Positions 1-8,729 are shown, numbered from the stretch's first letter. The stretch is 58,225 nt of DNA from an uncultured Lachnospiraceae bacterium (GCA_910585825.1 CAJUEY010000016.1:1-58225), one strand, 5' to 3'. The notes: generated by a model not told the origin, from the letters alone. Numbers and translations: made by a program.

Positions 1-630
1 GAGGATTTCATCGATACGATTTCTCGTCTTTGTTTTTAAGCAGGAGTCCAAAGAAACCCTGTCAATCTACCCATGTTCAATCAGGCGCCGTATGATGTTC
101 CTGCCTGAAGCACCAAAAATATCTGAAATAAAAGAGAACAGACGGAAGCCGGAGCTTTGCAGAAACTTCTCAACCCTGTTTTTCTGGGATGTGATGTCAC
201 GGATGACGCTCTTACGGTAACGGTTTAAGTCACGGAACTCCCGGATTCTTTTTTCAGGAATAAAGCTGCCATTCAAAAGCCCGGCGCGTAACAGGGTGGA
301 AATCCATTCGGAATCCCTCATGTCTGTTTTCTTGCCGGGGACATTCTTCATATGGCGTGCATTTACAACAAGCAAAGTAATGTTTCCGGAAAAGGCCTCT
401 TCCAGTATTTCATAAATAGGCATCCAGTAAATGCCCGTGCTTTCCATAGCGACATGATGGCAGTTTTGAGAAATAATCCAGTCCCGTAAAGCAATCATAT
501 CCGGGATTAAGGTGGTAAACTCCCGGATTTCAGAGTTTGTCGGCTTACCCAAAGGGCCAGTCAGGATACAGGCAACAATTTTATCTTTGTGGACATCCAG
601 CCCACAGGAAATTTCCAGAAGGTCTTTCAT
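1..630 (-). pseudogene. IS110-family transposase (DEDD recombinase), amber-interrupted, continues past left edge
   Basis: Seen: from an ATG at 630 with AAGGAGAT seven bases upstream, 187 residues carry the RuvC-like DEDD domain of IS110 enzymes: GLDVHKDK near the start, MESTGIYWMP in the middle, then DMRDSEW. A TAG at 67-69 interrupts the frame, but the same frame continues to the window edge with family-like sequence (IDRVSLDSCLKTKTRNRIDE), so the stop looks like a point mutation rather than the natural end. Known: IS110 enzymes have an N-terminal DEDD domain and a C-terminal domain with a catalytic serine; the latter would lie outside the window. An upstream ATG (708) in the same frame has no ribosome site. 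The copy is probably inactive unless the amber codon is read through. Confidence 0.85.
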
Positions 631-816
631 ACAGAGCATCTCCTTTGCAATAGAATGGGCAGGAGATTTGCCCGAGGTGATACGGACTTTGCTACTCGTG
701 CTAACCATAAAAGGCGCGACAATATGCTGTGCTCAAGGGCAAAACATTTACGTTGAAAAACGGGGTGCAGATCCTCCAAGGTGCGTCCAAACTTAATCCT
801 GCCTGAAACTATTATA
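631..816 (-). ncRNA. Candidate IS110 non-coding leader (possible bridge RNA) with -10 box
   Basis: Seen: about 180 bases upstream of the transposase ATG hold no convincing gene. On the transposase strand a TATAAT lies at 816-811, which would give a transcript of roughly 170-175 bases before the ATG. This leader contains a GGGCA/TGCCC hairpin at 657-673 just before the ribosome site. Known: IS110-group elements encode a structured guide (bridge) RNA in the non-coding end upstream of the recombinase. Inference only: I cannot fold it or match its target loops to the insertion site. Confidence 0.35.
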
Positions 817-884
817 AATCAAGACAGGAAGCTGAAACAGTAGTGGAGCCAGCCCCCTCCTATTTTCATTATAGGCTGTGATAA

Positions 885-1214
885 CCCTTCATGATTCGTT
901 GGAAAACCGGACTTTTAGGCGGAAACCATACCATACGGATTGTCTGTAAAATGCCTGTCATCGACATTGACCGTTTTGTCTACACCAAATAGAGCGAAGA
1001 AAACGGCTCCAACTCTGCTGCCTCCGTATCACAATTTACGGCGTCCTACGAAGCAAGCGCTTTTCTTCAGGGAAAAGGCTGGAGAGATTTTACAGCGGCA
1101 AAAAATAAACTGGATCAGATTCTTTCCAATAAAAATGTTGATGCCAAAGAATTAGAAGAAGCAGAAGAAACATTTTTCCGGACTCTTTTTGAACTGAGAA
1201 AACCCGTACAATGA
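885..1214 (+). pseudogene. C-terminal remnant of a carbohydrate-binding/FIVAR protein
   Basis: Seen: one plus-strand frame from about 885 to the TGA at 1212-1214 encodes a beta-sandwich-like end (GGNHTIRIVCK, then VIDIDRFVY), a TAG at 990-992, and then a helical stretch (residues such as FTAAKNKLDQILSNKN) with the spacing of a FIVAR domain. No start codon with a ribosome site is visible and the left boundary coincides with the IS110 end. Known: such CBM and FIVAR modules occur at the C-terminus of secreted glycosidases and adhesins of gut Firmicutes, including two genes later in this window. I infer a surface or secreted protein truncated by the IS110 insertion and carrying a nonsense codon. 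The parent enzyme cannot be named. Confidence 0.6.
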
Positions 1215-1274
1215 TATGCTCCCCATATGGTAGACAATGGAAATATCCAAAAACTACCATATGAGGAGCATATC
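1213..1274. repeat. 21-bp inverted repeat enclosing the IS3 orfA ribosome site
   Basis: Arms at 1213-1233 and 1254-1274 match at 20 of 21 positions around a 20-base loop. The right arm contains the GAGGAG (1263-1268) that serves the ATG at 1276. In RNA reading in from outside the element, the hairpin would hide this ribosome site. This is a known way for insertion sequences to avoid activation by outside transcription. Part of it may also be the left terminal repeat. Confidence 0.75.
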
Positions 1275-1275
1275 T

Positions 1276-1959
1276 ATGTCTAGAAAAAAGTACAGCAAAG
1301 AATTCAAGTTAAAAGTATTGAGGGAGCATGATGAAGGGGCATCCTTCTATTCCCTTGAGAAAAAGTATAACATTACATTGGGAACGGTAAAACGATGGAA
1401 TTCTGCTTTCAGGGCACATGGCGAAGTTGTTTTAGAACATCAGAACAGTAACCTGTGCCGGTACACAGCAGAGTTTAAGAAGAAAGTAGTCATGGATTAC
1501 CTGTCGGGTGGAGGATCTGGTCAATCTGTTGCGGTAAAGTATGACATACATGCACAAAGTACTGTTTTAAAATGGGTCACGCAGTATAATAGTCATGTAG
1601 AATTAATCGATTCAAGATAGGCTGGAGGTTATCTCATGACGAAAGACATTAAACCAAGGAAGACCACCCTTGAAGAACGTATCAGGATCGTAGAATACTG
1701 TATTGCTAATTCAAACGATTATTCGGCCGCGGCTAAAACATACAGATGTTCTTATGGACAGGTTTACTCATGGGTAAAAAAATATAACGCTGATGGTGTA
1801 GACGACCTAAAGGACAGGCGCGGCCGCACCAAACCGGAAGAAGAACTCAGCGAAATGGAAAAGTTAAAGGCTGAAAACCGTCTGCTCAGGGCAGAAAAGA
1901 AGAAACAGCAGATGGAGATCGACCTGTTAAAAAAACTCGAAGAAATCGGGATGAGGTGA
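1276..1959 (+). pseudogene. IS3-family transposase orfA, split by an in-frame TAG
   Basis: The start at 1276 is chosen from GAGGAG seven bases upstream (MSRKKYSKEFKLKVLREH). Residues 1-114 hold a first helix-turn-helix; a TAG at 1618-1620 interrupts, and the same frame resumes (MTKDIKPRKTTLEERI) with a second helix-turn-helix (AAAKTYRCSYGQVYSWVKKY) and a charged coiled coil ending at the TGA at 1957-1959. In the family, orfA binds the terminal repeats and joins orfB through a -1 frameshift near the overlap. Here the TGA overlaps the orfB frame (GTG at 1956). Without readthrough only the N-terminal third would be made. Confidence 0.85.
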
Positions 1960-2586
1960 CTCTTAGAAGAACAAGACATCTTGATGATGCATATATTGCC
2001 ATAAAAGAACTTTCAGAAGAGCATGATGACTATCTAGTGAGTGAAATGTGCAGGATACTGGGGATCAACAGGGCAGCCTATATATAAATGGAAAAGCCAT
2101 GGAAACAGCCGGAATGACGATCTCAATGAACTGATTGCTGAAAAGGTAGAAAAAATTCATGCCAAACCTCCTGATATGGGATACACACCAGTGGCATTTG
2201 AGTACGGTGGCCATAATGATAACCGGATTGTATTCAACACTTTTGATAAAGCCCTTTTAGCGAATCCGGGTGCAAAACGAATCTTCCATTCTGACAGGGG
2301 ATACCAGTATACTTCCAAAACCTTCCGGCAGAAAATAGTTGATGCCGGAATGCCCCAGAGCATGTCAAGAGTTGGCAGATGTATTGACAATGGCCCGATG
2401 GAAGGTTTTTGGGGGATCATGAAACGTGAAATGTATTATGGCAGGAAATATAAAACAAAAGAAGCGCTGATAAAAGCCATTGAAGATTACATTGATTATT
2501 ACACGAACAAACGGGTACAGCGGAATCTGGGCGTTGTGACACCAATGGAATTTTATAAAAAGAAACTGCAGCAGATGCCCCTATAA
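1956..2586 (+). pseudogene. IS3-family transposase orfB, frameshifted and internally deleted
   Basis: The orfB frame opens at 1956 (TLRRTRHLDDAYIAIKELS) and ends at TAA 2085-2087 because of one extra base in the TATATATA run at 2079-2086. The rest continues in the next frame (KWKSHGNSRNDDLNEL). Downstream, PPDMGYTPVAFEY jumps straight into HNDNRIVFNTFDKAL, so about 100 residues with the first catalytic Asp (DVTEF-like) of the DDE core are missing. The second Asp (FHSDRGYQYTS) and the final Glu region (CIDNGPMEGFWG) remain. The last residues come from the junction with the following IS1182 fragment. Confidence 0.85.
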
Positions 2587-2925
2587 AAGCGAATGTATCA
2601 AAGGGAATCACTGTAAAACACCTTTAGAAGAAAGAACAAAGATACTCCAGGCTGCCAAGACCTTCCTGAAATACAGACAGGAAGATTTGGAACGAATCCT
2701 CACGGATGAAGACGTCCTTTTCAAGAAAACCGGGGCATTCAGGCGAAAGGCTCTTTTGGGAATTTAAAACAGGATATGCGGTTTCGGAGATATGTAAGCA
2801 GAGGAACGCCAAATGTGCTTGCGGAAAGTATACTGCCTGCCATGGCAGGGAACATAAACAAGCTCCATAATAAGATTCAAAAAGGCAGGACGGGAACACA
2901 TTTGTTTCCAGTGAAAAGCGCTTAA
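2561..2925 (+). pseudogene. IS1182-family transposase, C-terminal fragment
   Basis: In one frame from about 2561: NCSRCPYKSECIKG, CKTPLEERTKILQAA, matching the Cys-rich late region of IS1182-type transposases. After a frame break near 2705 a second frame reads GSFGNLKQDMRFRRYVSRG and ends ILPAMAGNINKLHNKIQKGR...LFPVKSA at TAA 2923-2925, the conserved C-terminus of that family, including the final DDE glutamate-region equivalent. The N-terminal two thirds are absent. The fragment directly abuts the IS3 orfB remnant, so one element was probably inserted into, or recombined with, the other. Confidence 0.8.
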
Positions 2926-3114
2926 TTTTAAACATCTCAAAACAAACTTTCAAACCATGGGGAATGGCTTGTTTAAGTGCGCTCCTTTTATAGAATAACA
3001 GAATAATATGGGACTTTTTCCAGAAATCACATAGAAAAACAGCAAAAATGAAACTGCCGTTTCAAGATTTTTCATTCCTTAAAGCGACAGCCTCTTTCTG
3101 ATACCTTTTTGGCA

Positions 3115-4612
3115 TCACATTTTAGAAACGGATTTTATATATGGAGAAATCAGATTTGCTGTTTCTTCCACTCCTATGGAACTATCCACACATAGTTCAT
3201 AGCGATGGGAATCGCCCCATTTTTTCCCGGTAATGCTCTCATAATAGGACTTTCTGGCTTCATCCGAGCGCGCAATGCTCTTTTTTAGCCTGCTCCACAC
3301 TGTCCCCATACATCTCCATGACCTTCCTGACACGATATTCTTTCGGTGCAGTAATAAATATACGCACGATATTTTTATAATTTCTCAGGACATAATCTGC
3401 AGAACGCCCCACTATGACGCAGGAGCCTGCATCGGCAACTTTTCGGATCGCCTGATCCTGAGCCGTAATTGCAATTGCAAGCAGGTCAGCAATCGGAGCT
3501 GCCCAGAAAATACCGGTAACTCCAAGAAACATCGGTACAATCAGTGAAAACACAATCAAAAATACATCCCGGATTACAGAAAGCGGCGCTGCTGCTTTGG
3601 CATGGCCAATAGACTGTAAAAAGATCGCGCATACCTTTTGTACGCAGGTAATCAGAATCAGGGAGAGATAAATCCGCAGACACAAAACAGCAAAGTGTGT
3701 ATACAATTCCCCATCTGCGCCGAACATAAGAATAAACACCTGAGGAATGGCTTCAAATAAAACTGTGCAGATCAGACAGACAATCGCTGTCCATCCAATA
3801 ATCAGTTTCAGCAGCTCTTTCACACGGTCAAATTTTCCCGCTCCGTAATTGTAGCCTACAATAGGCTGTGCCCCGGCGGCAATTCCAATCGCAATATTCA
3901 AAACAATCTGGAACAGTTTCATTATAACAACAAATGCTGCAAGGGGAATATCCGCCCCATAAACGGACAAAGCTCCATAGCGTACCAGCAGAACATTATT
4001 TACTACCGTAATGACAACAATTGATAATTGTGTTAAAAGACTAGATGTTCCAAGAGCCATAATCCGTTTCAGTAATGTAAAATCCAGCCGAAAACTGTCC
4101 TTACAAATATGAAATGTCTTGCTCCGAAACAAATAAGCCGCACAAATTAAAAAGCTGACAAACTGTCCCAGGATTGTCGCATATGCAGCCCCTTTTATCC
4201 CCATGCGCAGCACGAAAATAGCCACCGGATCACCGATGATATTAATCACTGCACCAATCAGCATGGCCCCCATTGCATAACGGGGACTTCCATCGGCACG
4301 GATAATAGAGGCCAATGTATTTTGTACCATTGCAAGAGGCATCATAGCATAGATGATAAAACCATAATCATGCGCCATTGCAAGATTGGCATCGGTTGCA
4401 CCAATCATCTGCAGCAAACCGTCGCCGCAAAAATAACTGATTGCAATAATGACAACTCCGGAGAGAAAAGAATTCAAAGCAGCATTTCCCACAAAAATCT
4501 GATCCACAATGTTATAAAGACATGAAATGATGAGTGAAAAAATACATGGGATTGCAAACCTTGCAAGCAGCTTTCCAACCCTTTCTGTACCAAGATATTG
4601 ATTATTTTCCAT
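3115..4612 (-). pseudogene. MATE-family efflux protein fused to a partial cytidylate-kinase-like domain (broken)
   Basis: The start at 4612 follows GGAGG. The first ~385 residues are a MATE (NorM-like) cation/drug antiporter, but between NIVDQIFVG and NAALNSFLSG about 55-60 residues (second helix region) are missing compared with the family. After the last membrane segment (FWAAPIADLLAIAITA) the chain runs directly into DQAIRKVADAGSCVIVGRSADYVL, the second half of a cytidylate-kinase-like domain. Its P-loop half is absent. A run of six A (3281-3286) shifts the frame: one fewer A joins EQAKK to SIARSDEARKSYYESITGKK in the next frame, ending at 3115. In-frame deletions plus a homopolymer frameshift suggest a dying gene. 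A natural fusion with phase-variable slippage is the alternative. Confidence 0.75.
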
Positions 4613-4786
4613 AGATCCTCCTTCATTTTTGCGCAAAAAAAGACACATACATCCGCTGTACCGTAATCAGATTTACGCGCAGTGCGCCACATGTGTCGTT
4701 CATTGCTTTATTCTGTTTCCGAATCTTATTTTATTTCTTTTACCTTCAAAAATCAAAGGACATTTTGCACAAAATTTTATAAAGTA

Positions 4787-4814
4787 TTGACGTATTTTTT
4801 TTCTGGGATAAAAT
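4787..4814 (+). promoter_or_regulatory. Sigma-A promoter of the glycosyltransferase gene
   Basis: TTGACG at 4787-4792 and TAAAAT at 4809-4814, 16-base spacer, 34 bases upstream of the start codon. Confidence 0.7.
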
Positions 4815-4847
4815 GAAGTAAAAGACAATTTGAACGGAGGCATACCC

Positions 4848-6005
4848 ATGAAACACATTCTGATATTTGCAGTCAAACCTGTCTGCTACAATTCCTACCT
4901 TTATTTTGCCGACTCCCTTGCAAAGGCTCTGACAAAAGCCGGATGCCATGTGGAAATTTTTTCTTCCGAACAAGAATCCCCTGCCTCTATGGAGCGGTTT
5001 GCCGGGAGATCTTTCGACGCCGTTTTTGACTTTAACTCCGAACTTCCCAGGCTTAAAATGGAAGAAGGCAGCTATTTTCTGGATCAAATCCATGCCCCTT
5101 TTTATGATATTATCTTAGACCACCCTCTGTATCATCACGATACGCTCAAACAGGAGCTATCTGATTTTCACGTTCTCTGTCTGGATGAAAACCATAAAAA
5201 CTACATCAAAGACTGCTACCCTCACATTGCCTCAGCCAGTCTGTTTCCTGTAACAGGAGAAGATATTGCTCCAACGGACTCCTCTTATCCAAAAAAAGAG
5301 CTGGAAGTCCTTTTTTCCGGCACTTATACGGATTATCGGGAAATTGAAAATTCCATAAAAACCTGTCCTTCTTTCCTTGGTGAACTCACCAAAAAACTGA
5401 TTGATCTTATGCAGGAACAACCCGGACTGTCACAGGAAACAGCCCTTCGTCATTTACTTCCTTCTCTGGAAGAGGCCGAAATTATAGAAGAAACGTTTCC
5501 TCTCCATATGCAGGCGTGTTTTTTATGTGACAGCTATCTGCGCGCTTATAAACGGGAACAGCTTTTACTTCATCTGGCAAAGCAAAACGTTCCTTTAACC
5601 CTCTGCGGCAACGGTTTTGGGAAATCTCCTCTCGCTGCATTTTCTCATATTCAGATCTTGGAGGATGTCTCTTTTTCCGATACGTTCTCCCTATTCCGCC
5701 GCTCAAAAATTACTTTAAACCTGCTGCCGGAATTTAAAAACGGAACCCATGACAGAATTTATTCCTCCCTGCTAAACCACAGTCTCTGCTTGACGGATTC
5801 CTCTCCTCTGTTGGAAAATCAATTCAAAAACGGCAGGGATCTTGTTTTTTATGAATACCAGAATCTGGATAAACTGACAGAGCAGATCTTTGATCTTTTA
5901 AATTCTCCAAACCAACTGTCTGAAATTTCCCAAAACGGCTATTTTCAGGCAAAAGAAAACCACTCGTGGCAAGCACGAGCGGCATATCTTTTATCTATTT
6001 TATGA
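4848..6005 (+). CDS. CgeB-like glycosyltransferase (DUF3880 plus Glyco_trans_1_2 type)
   Basis: 385 residues; ATG at 4848 is preceded by GGAGG with 7-base spacing. The N-terminal half has a Rossmann-like opening (HILIFAVKPVCYNSYLYFADSL) typical of GT-B folds. The C-terminal third has the spore-coat/CgeB-type pattern: CGNGFGKSP, then RRSKITLNLLPEFKNGTHDRIYSSLL, then FKNGRDLVFYEY and a final helix (NGYFQAKENHSWQARA). Such enzymes transfer a nucleotide-activated sugar to a protein or cell-envelope acceptor in the cytoplasm; the acceptor here is unknown. The gene has its own promoter and terminator and no sugar-pathway neighbours, so it gives no clue to the glycan. Confidence 0.75.
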   Translation: MKHILIFAVKPVCYNSYLYFADSLAKALTKAGCHVEIFSSEQESPASMERFAGRSFDAVFDFNSELPRLKMEEGSYFLDQIHAPFYDIILDHPLYHHDTLKQELSDFHVLCLDENHKNYIKDCYPHIASASLFPVTGEDIAPTDSSYPKKELEVLFSGTYTDYREIENSIKTCPSFLGELTKKLIDLMQEQPGLSQETALRHLLPSLEEAEIIEETFPLHMQACFLCDSYLRAYKREQLLLHLAKQNVPLTLCGNGFGKSPLAAFSHIQILEDVSFSDTFSLFRRSKITLNLLPEFKNGTHDRIYSSLLNHSLCLTDSSPLLENQFKNGRDLVFYEYQNLDKLTEQIFDLLNSPNQLSEISQNGYFQAKENHSWQARAAYLLSIL

Positions 6006-6016
6006 TAGCTGTCAGC

Positions 6017-6055
6017 TTGGAACGTGTCTGAATTCCATATCCGGATACGTTCCAA
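6017..6055. terminator. Hairpin terminator between convergent genes
   Basis: Arms TTGGAACGTGTC (6017-6028) and GATACGTTCCAA (6044-6055), between the glycosyltransferase (ends 6005) and the minus-strand gene ending at 6093. Confidence 0.6.
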
Positions 6056-6092
6056 ATTTCAGCAAAACCTGCAGCTGCAAAATCCCGCTCAT

Positions 6093-6845
6093 TTAGCCGT
6101 AAAAATCAAAATTTCCGCCTACCCAGGATTCTTCTTTTGTCTGCACATAATCACTCATTCCCATGGAAATCGTGTTGTTGATTTTCTGAATCAGTTCTTC
6201 TACGGAAGACGCCGTTATTGTTATGGTATCCTCATCGTTCCATTCCATACGTTCAGCCTCTTTTTCCTTGTCGGCTTTCCGTTTCTCTGCTCTCTTTTCG
6301 TTAGCAGCTTTTTGAGCCTCTTTTTTCTCTTCTTTCTTTTCGGCTGCTTTTTTATCAATCCTTGCTTTCTGGGCTGCCAGAGACTTGTCAATTACTGCAA
6401 AAAAGGATGCGGTGCCGCCGTCGTTCACCTGCATGCCATAAGTTTTTACGCTGGCTCCATTGACGCCGAGACTGTCTTTTAACTGGGAAAGCTGACTTTG
6501 TGAACCGCTGATGATGGATTCATACTTTTTACGGTATTCTTCGTCTACCGCCATACGTTCGATTTTTTCTTCGTCAATTAATACGACCATACGGTTTGCA
6601 TTGGCATATTTACCTGCGTTTGCCTGTGCCTCTGCCTTTTTATCCTTGCTGACCAAGATAAAATCCATGTTGGAATATTTCTTTTTTAACTGCTCATAAT
6701 ATTTCTTCGCTTTGTCGCTTAATTCCGGGGAACCAATGGTAGCTCCGCCTACTTTTGATTTCTTCGTACTGGTCTTGTCCGAAACTGTTGTCTGAGAAGT
6801 CTGCATATAACTTGCAGCTGCCTCTGTCTGTGTTACCTGATTCAT
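6093..6845 (-). CDS. Lysine/glutamate-rich protein of the DUF6033 type, function unknown
   Basis: 250 residues; AAGGAGG precedes the ATG at 6845. No signal peptide or membrane segment. The N-terminal 35 residues are Thr/Ser/Gln-rich; a globular part follows (SPELSDKAKKYYEQLKKKYSNMDFILVSKD, MVVLIDEEKIERMA), then a strongly charged helix of about 50 residues (KKEEKKEAQKAANEKRAEKR) and a C-terminal part ending SWVGGNFDFYG. The pattern matches a Lachnospiraceae family that I recall as DUF6033; no biochemical role is known to me. The gene stands alone between two terminators. Confidence 0.65.
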   Translation of the reverse strand: MNQVTQTEAAASYMQTSQTTVSDKTSTKKSKVGGATIGSPELSDKAKKYYEQLKKKYSNMDFILVSKDKKAEAQANAGKYANANRMVVLIDEEKIERMAVDEEYRKKYESIISGSQSQLSQLKDSLGVNGASVKTYGMQVNDGGTASFFAVIDKSLAAQKARIDKKAAEKKEEKKEAQKAANEKRAEKRKADKEKEAERMEWNDEDTITITASSVEELIQKINNTISMGMSDYVQTKEESWVGGNFDFYG

Positions 6846-6893
6846 ATCATATCCTCCTTGAATTTGTACTGTGTAACTCCCTTTACAAAAAAA

Positions 6894-6921
6894 ACCGATT
6901 TACTGTTTTATAGTATATCGG
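6894..6921. terminator. Terminator downstream of the transketolase genes
   Basis: Arms ACCGATTTACT (6894-6904) and AGTATATCGG (6912-6921) flanked by A-rich and T-rich runs on both sides, so it can work in either direction. It separates the transketolase pair from the minus-strand gene starting at 6845. Confidence 0.7.
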
Positions 6922-6948
6922 CTTTTTTCTATCATATGTTAATGTATA

Positions 6949-7905
6949 TTACAAGGTCTCTTTTATTTTCTGATAAATTCCTTCTGCATCCAATCCGTAT
7001 TTGTGCAGAAGTTCCAATGCCGGGCCGGATTCACCGTATTTATCATACATACCGATTCTGGTAACTTTTGTCGGACATGTTTCGCTTAATGCTTCACAGA
7101 CTGCCGAACCTAAGCCTCCGATTACGGAATGCTCTTCTACCGTAAACACCCTTCCTGTCTTTGCAGCAGATGCCGCCACCAGCTCTGTATCCAAAGGTTT
7201 AATCGTATGAATATTGATTATCTCTGCATCTATCCCGTCTGCGGCAAGCTTTTCTGCTGCGTACAGTGATTCTACCACGCACAGTCCGGTTGCAAAAATT
7301 GTAACATCCCTGCCTTCCCGCAGAACGATACCCTTTCCAAGTTCAAATGTATAGTCTTCCCTGTCATTAAACACAGGAACTGCCAGTCTTCCAAAACGCA
7401 GATAAACCGGTCCTTTGTATGCATAAGCCGCCCGGACTGCCGCCACGGCCTCAATATTGTCACTGGGATTTATAATTACCATGCCCGGAATGGAACGCAT
7501 CAATGCAATATCTTCGTTGCATTGATGTGTGGCTCCGTCTTCCCCCACGGAAATTCCCGCATGAGTGGCTCCTATTTTTATATTTAATCCTGGATAGCCA
7601 ATGGAATTGCGCACCTGCTCATAAGCCCGTCCTGCCACAAACATAGCAAAGGAACTGATAAAAGGGATCTTTCCGCAGGCGGCCAGTCCCGCTGCAATAC
7701 CAGCCATATTGGCCTCTGCAATTCCGCAGTTGATATGTCTGTCGGGGAATGCCTTCCCAAATACACCTGTCTTTGTCGCTGCTGCAAGATCCGCATCCAA
7801 TACGACTACATTTTCATCTTCTTTTCCAAGCTCCACCAGAGTGCTGCCATATCCTTCCCTTGTGGCAATCTTCGGCAGTTCGCTGATATTTTTATTTATT
7901 GGCAT
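6949..7905 (-). CDS. Transketolase, C-terminal subunit
   Basis: 318 residues holding the pyrimidine-binding and C-terminal domains of a split transketolase. Visible motifs are LDADLAAATKTGVF, the conserved region around FPDRHINCGIAEANMAGIAAGLA (catalytic Glu for TPP activation), and GATHAGISVGEDGATHQ. It works only with the N-terminal subunit encoded immediately upstream; its start overlaps that gene's end by 10 bases, implying translational coupling. The enzyme moves two-carbon units in the non-oxidative pentose phosphate pathway in the cytoplasm. Confidence 0.92.
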   Translation of the reverse strand: MPINKNISELPKIATREGYGSTLVELGKEDENVVVLDADLAAATKTGVFGKAFPDRHINCGIAEANMAGIAAGLAACGKIPFISSFAMFVAGRAYEQVRNSIGYPGLNIKIGATHAGISVGEDGATHQCNEDIALMRSIPGMVIINPSDNIEAVAAVRAAYAYKGPVYLRFGRLAVPVFNDREDYTFELGKGIVLREGRDVTIFATGLCVVESLYAAEKLAADGIDAEIINIHTIKPLDTELVAASAAKTGRVFTVEEHSVIGGLGSAVCEALSETCPTKVTRIGMYDKYGESGPALELLHKYGLDAEGIYQKIKETL

Positions 7906-8729
7906 AATGCTTCACCTGCTTTCTTCAAATCTTCCATTGCAACATTGAATTCTTCTTCTTTCGGCGCTTTCCCATGCCATTCTGCTGCATCCTCCATAAA
8001 AGAGATTCCTTTTCCTTTTATTGTATTGGCGATAATCACCGTAGGCATACCTTTCGTCTGCCTTGCCTCCTTAAAAGCTGCATCCATTTCATCAAAATTG
8101 TGGCCGTCAATCGTAATCGAATGAAAATGAAATGCCTCAAATTTCTTATCAATGGGGTACGGAGAACATACGTCTTCTACTTTTCCGTCAATCTGAAGCT
8201 TGTTATGGTCTACAATCACCACAAGGTTGTCCAGTTTTCGATGCCCGGCAAACATAGCTGCCTCCCAAATCTGTCCCTCCTGAATCTCCCCGTCTCCACA
8301 CATCGCATAGACACGATAATCCTTTTGATCCATTTTTGCAGCAAGAGCCATTCCGACGGCCGTAGATAATCCCTGTCCCAATGATCCTGTGGACATATCT
8401 ATACCGGGAATGCACTTCATATCCGGATGCCCCTGCAGATAGCTTCCTGTATGGCGAAGCGTCTCTAAATCTTCTATCGGAAAAAAGCCGCGGTGTGCAA
8501 GCGCTGCATAAAGTCCCGGCGCCGTATGTCCTTTGGATAATACAAAACGGTCGCGCCCCTCCATCTGCGGGTCCCTCGGATCGATATTCAGCTCTTCAAA
8601 ATATAAGTACACAAAAAGATCTGCCGCTGACAGGGAGCCTCCCGGGTGCCCTGCTTTTGCGCTGTATATGGAAGTAATAATCCCCTTCCGTACTTCATGT
8701 GCTATTTTCTTTAGTTCTTGTCTGTCCAT
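7896..8729 (-). CDS. Transketolase, N-terminal subunit
   Basis: 277 residues; the start at 8729 follows AAAGGAG. It has the thiamine pyrophosphate domain: HPGGSLSAADLFVYLYF (His for substrate/TPP), KGHTAPGLYAALAHRG, STGSLGQGLSTAVGMALA, and the metal-binding GDGEIQEGQIWEAAMFAGHRKLDNLVVIVDHNKLQ. Single-chain transketolases are about 660 residues; the split form with separate N and C genes is common in Firmicutes and archaea. It is the first gene of a two-gene operon with the C-terminal subunit. Confidence 0.92.
   Translation of the reverse strand: MDRQELKKIAHEVRKGIITSIYSAKAGHPGGSLSAADLFVYLYFEELNIDPRDPQMEGRDRFVLSKGHTAPGLYAALAHRGFFPIEDLETLRHTGSYLQGHPDMKCIPGIDMSTGSLGQGLSTAVGMALAAKMDQKDYRVYAMCGDGEIQEGQIWEAAMFAGHRKLDNLVVIVDHNKLQIDGKVEDVCSPYPIDKKFEAFHFHSITIDGHNFDEMDAAFKEARQTKGMPTVIIANTIKGKGISFMEDAAEWHGKAPKEEEFNVAMEDLKKAGEALCQ

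Larger units (their letters stand above)
1213..2560 (+). mobile_element. Decayed IS3-family element (IS150-like)
   Basis: Consists of the inverted repeat at 1213-1274, orfA (two helix-turn-helix units plus a leucine-zipper-like tail) and orfB (DDE integrase core). It carries an amber stop in orfA, a one-base frameshift in orfB and an internal deletion removing the first catalytic aspartate region. The right end is lost: near 2555-2565 the sequence passes into an IS1182-type transposase gene in another frame. Not mobile on its own. Confidence 0.85.

Noticed and set aside
67..1620. Pyrrolysine or amber recoding as a genome-wide code
   Set aside because: At least one normal gene in the window (27241-27714) ends at TAG next to its terminator, so amber is a working stop. 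Loss of function is the simpler reading.
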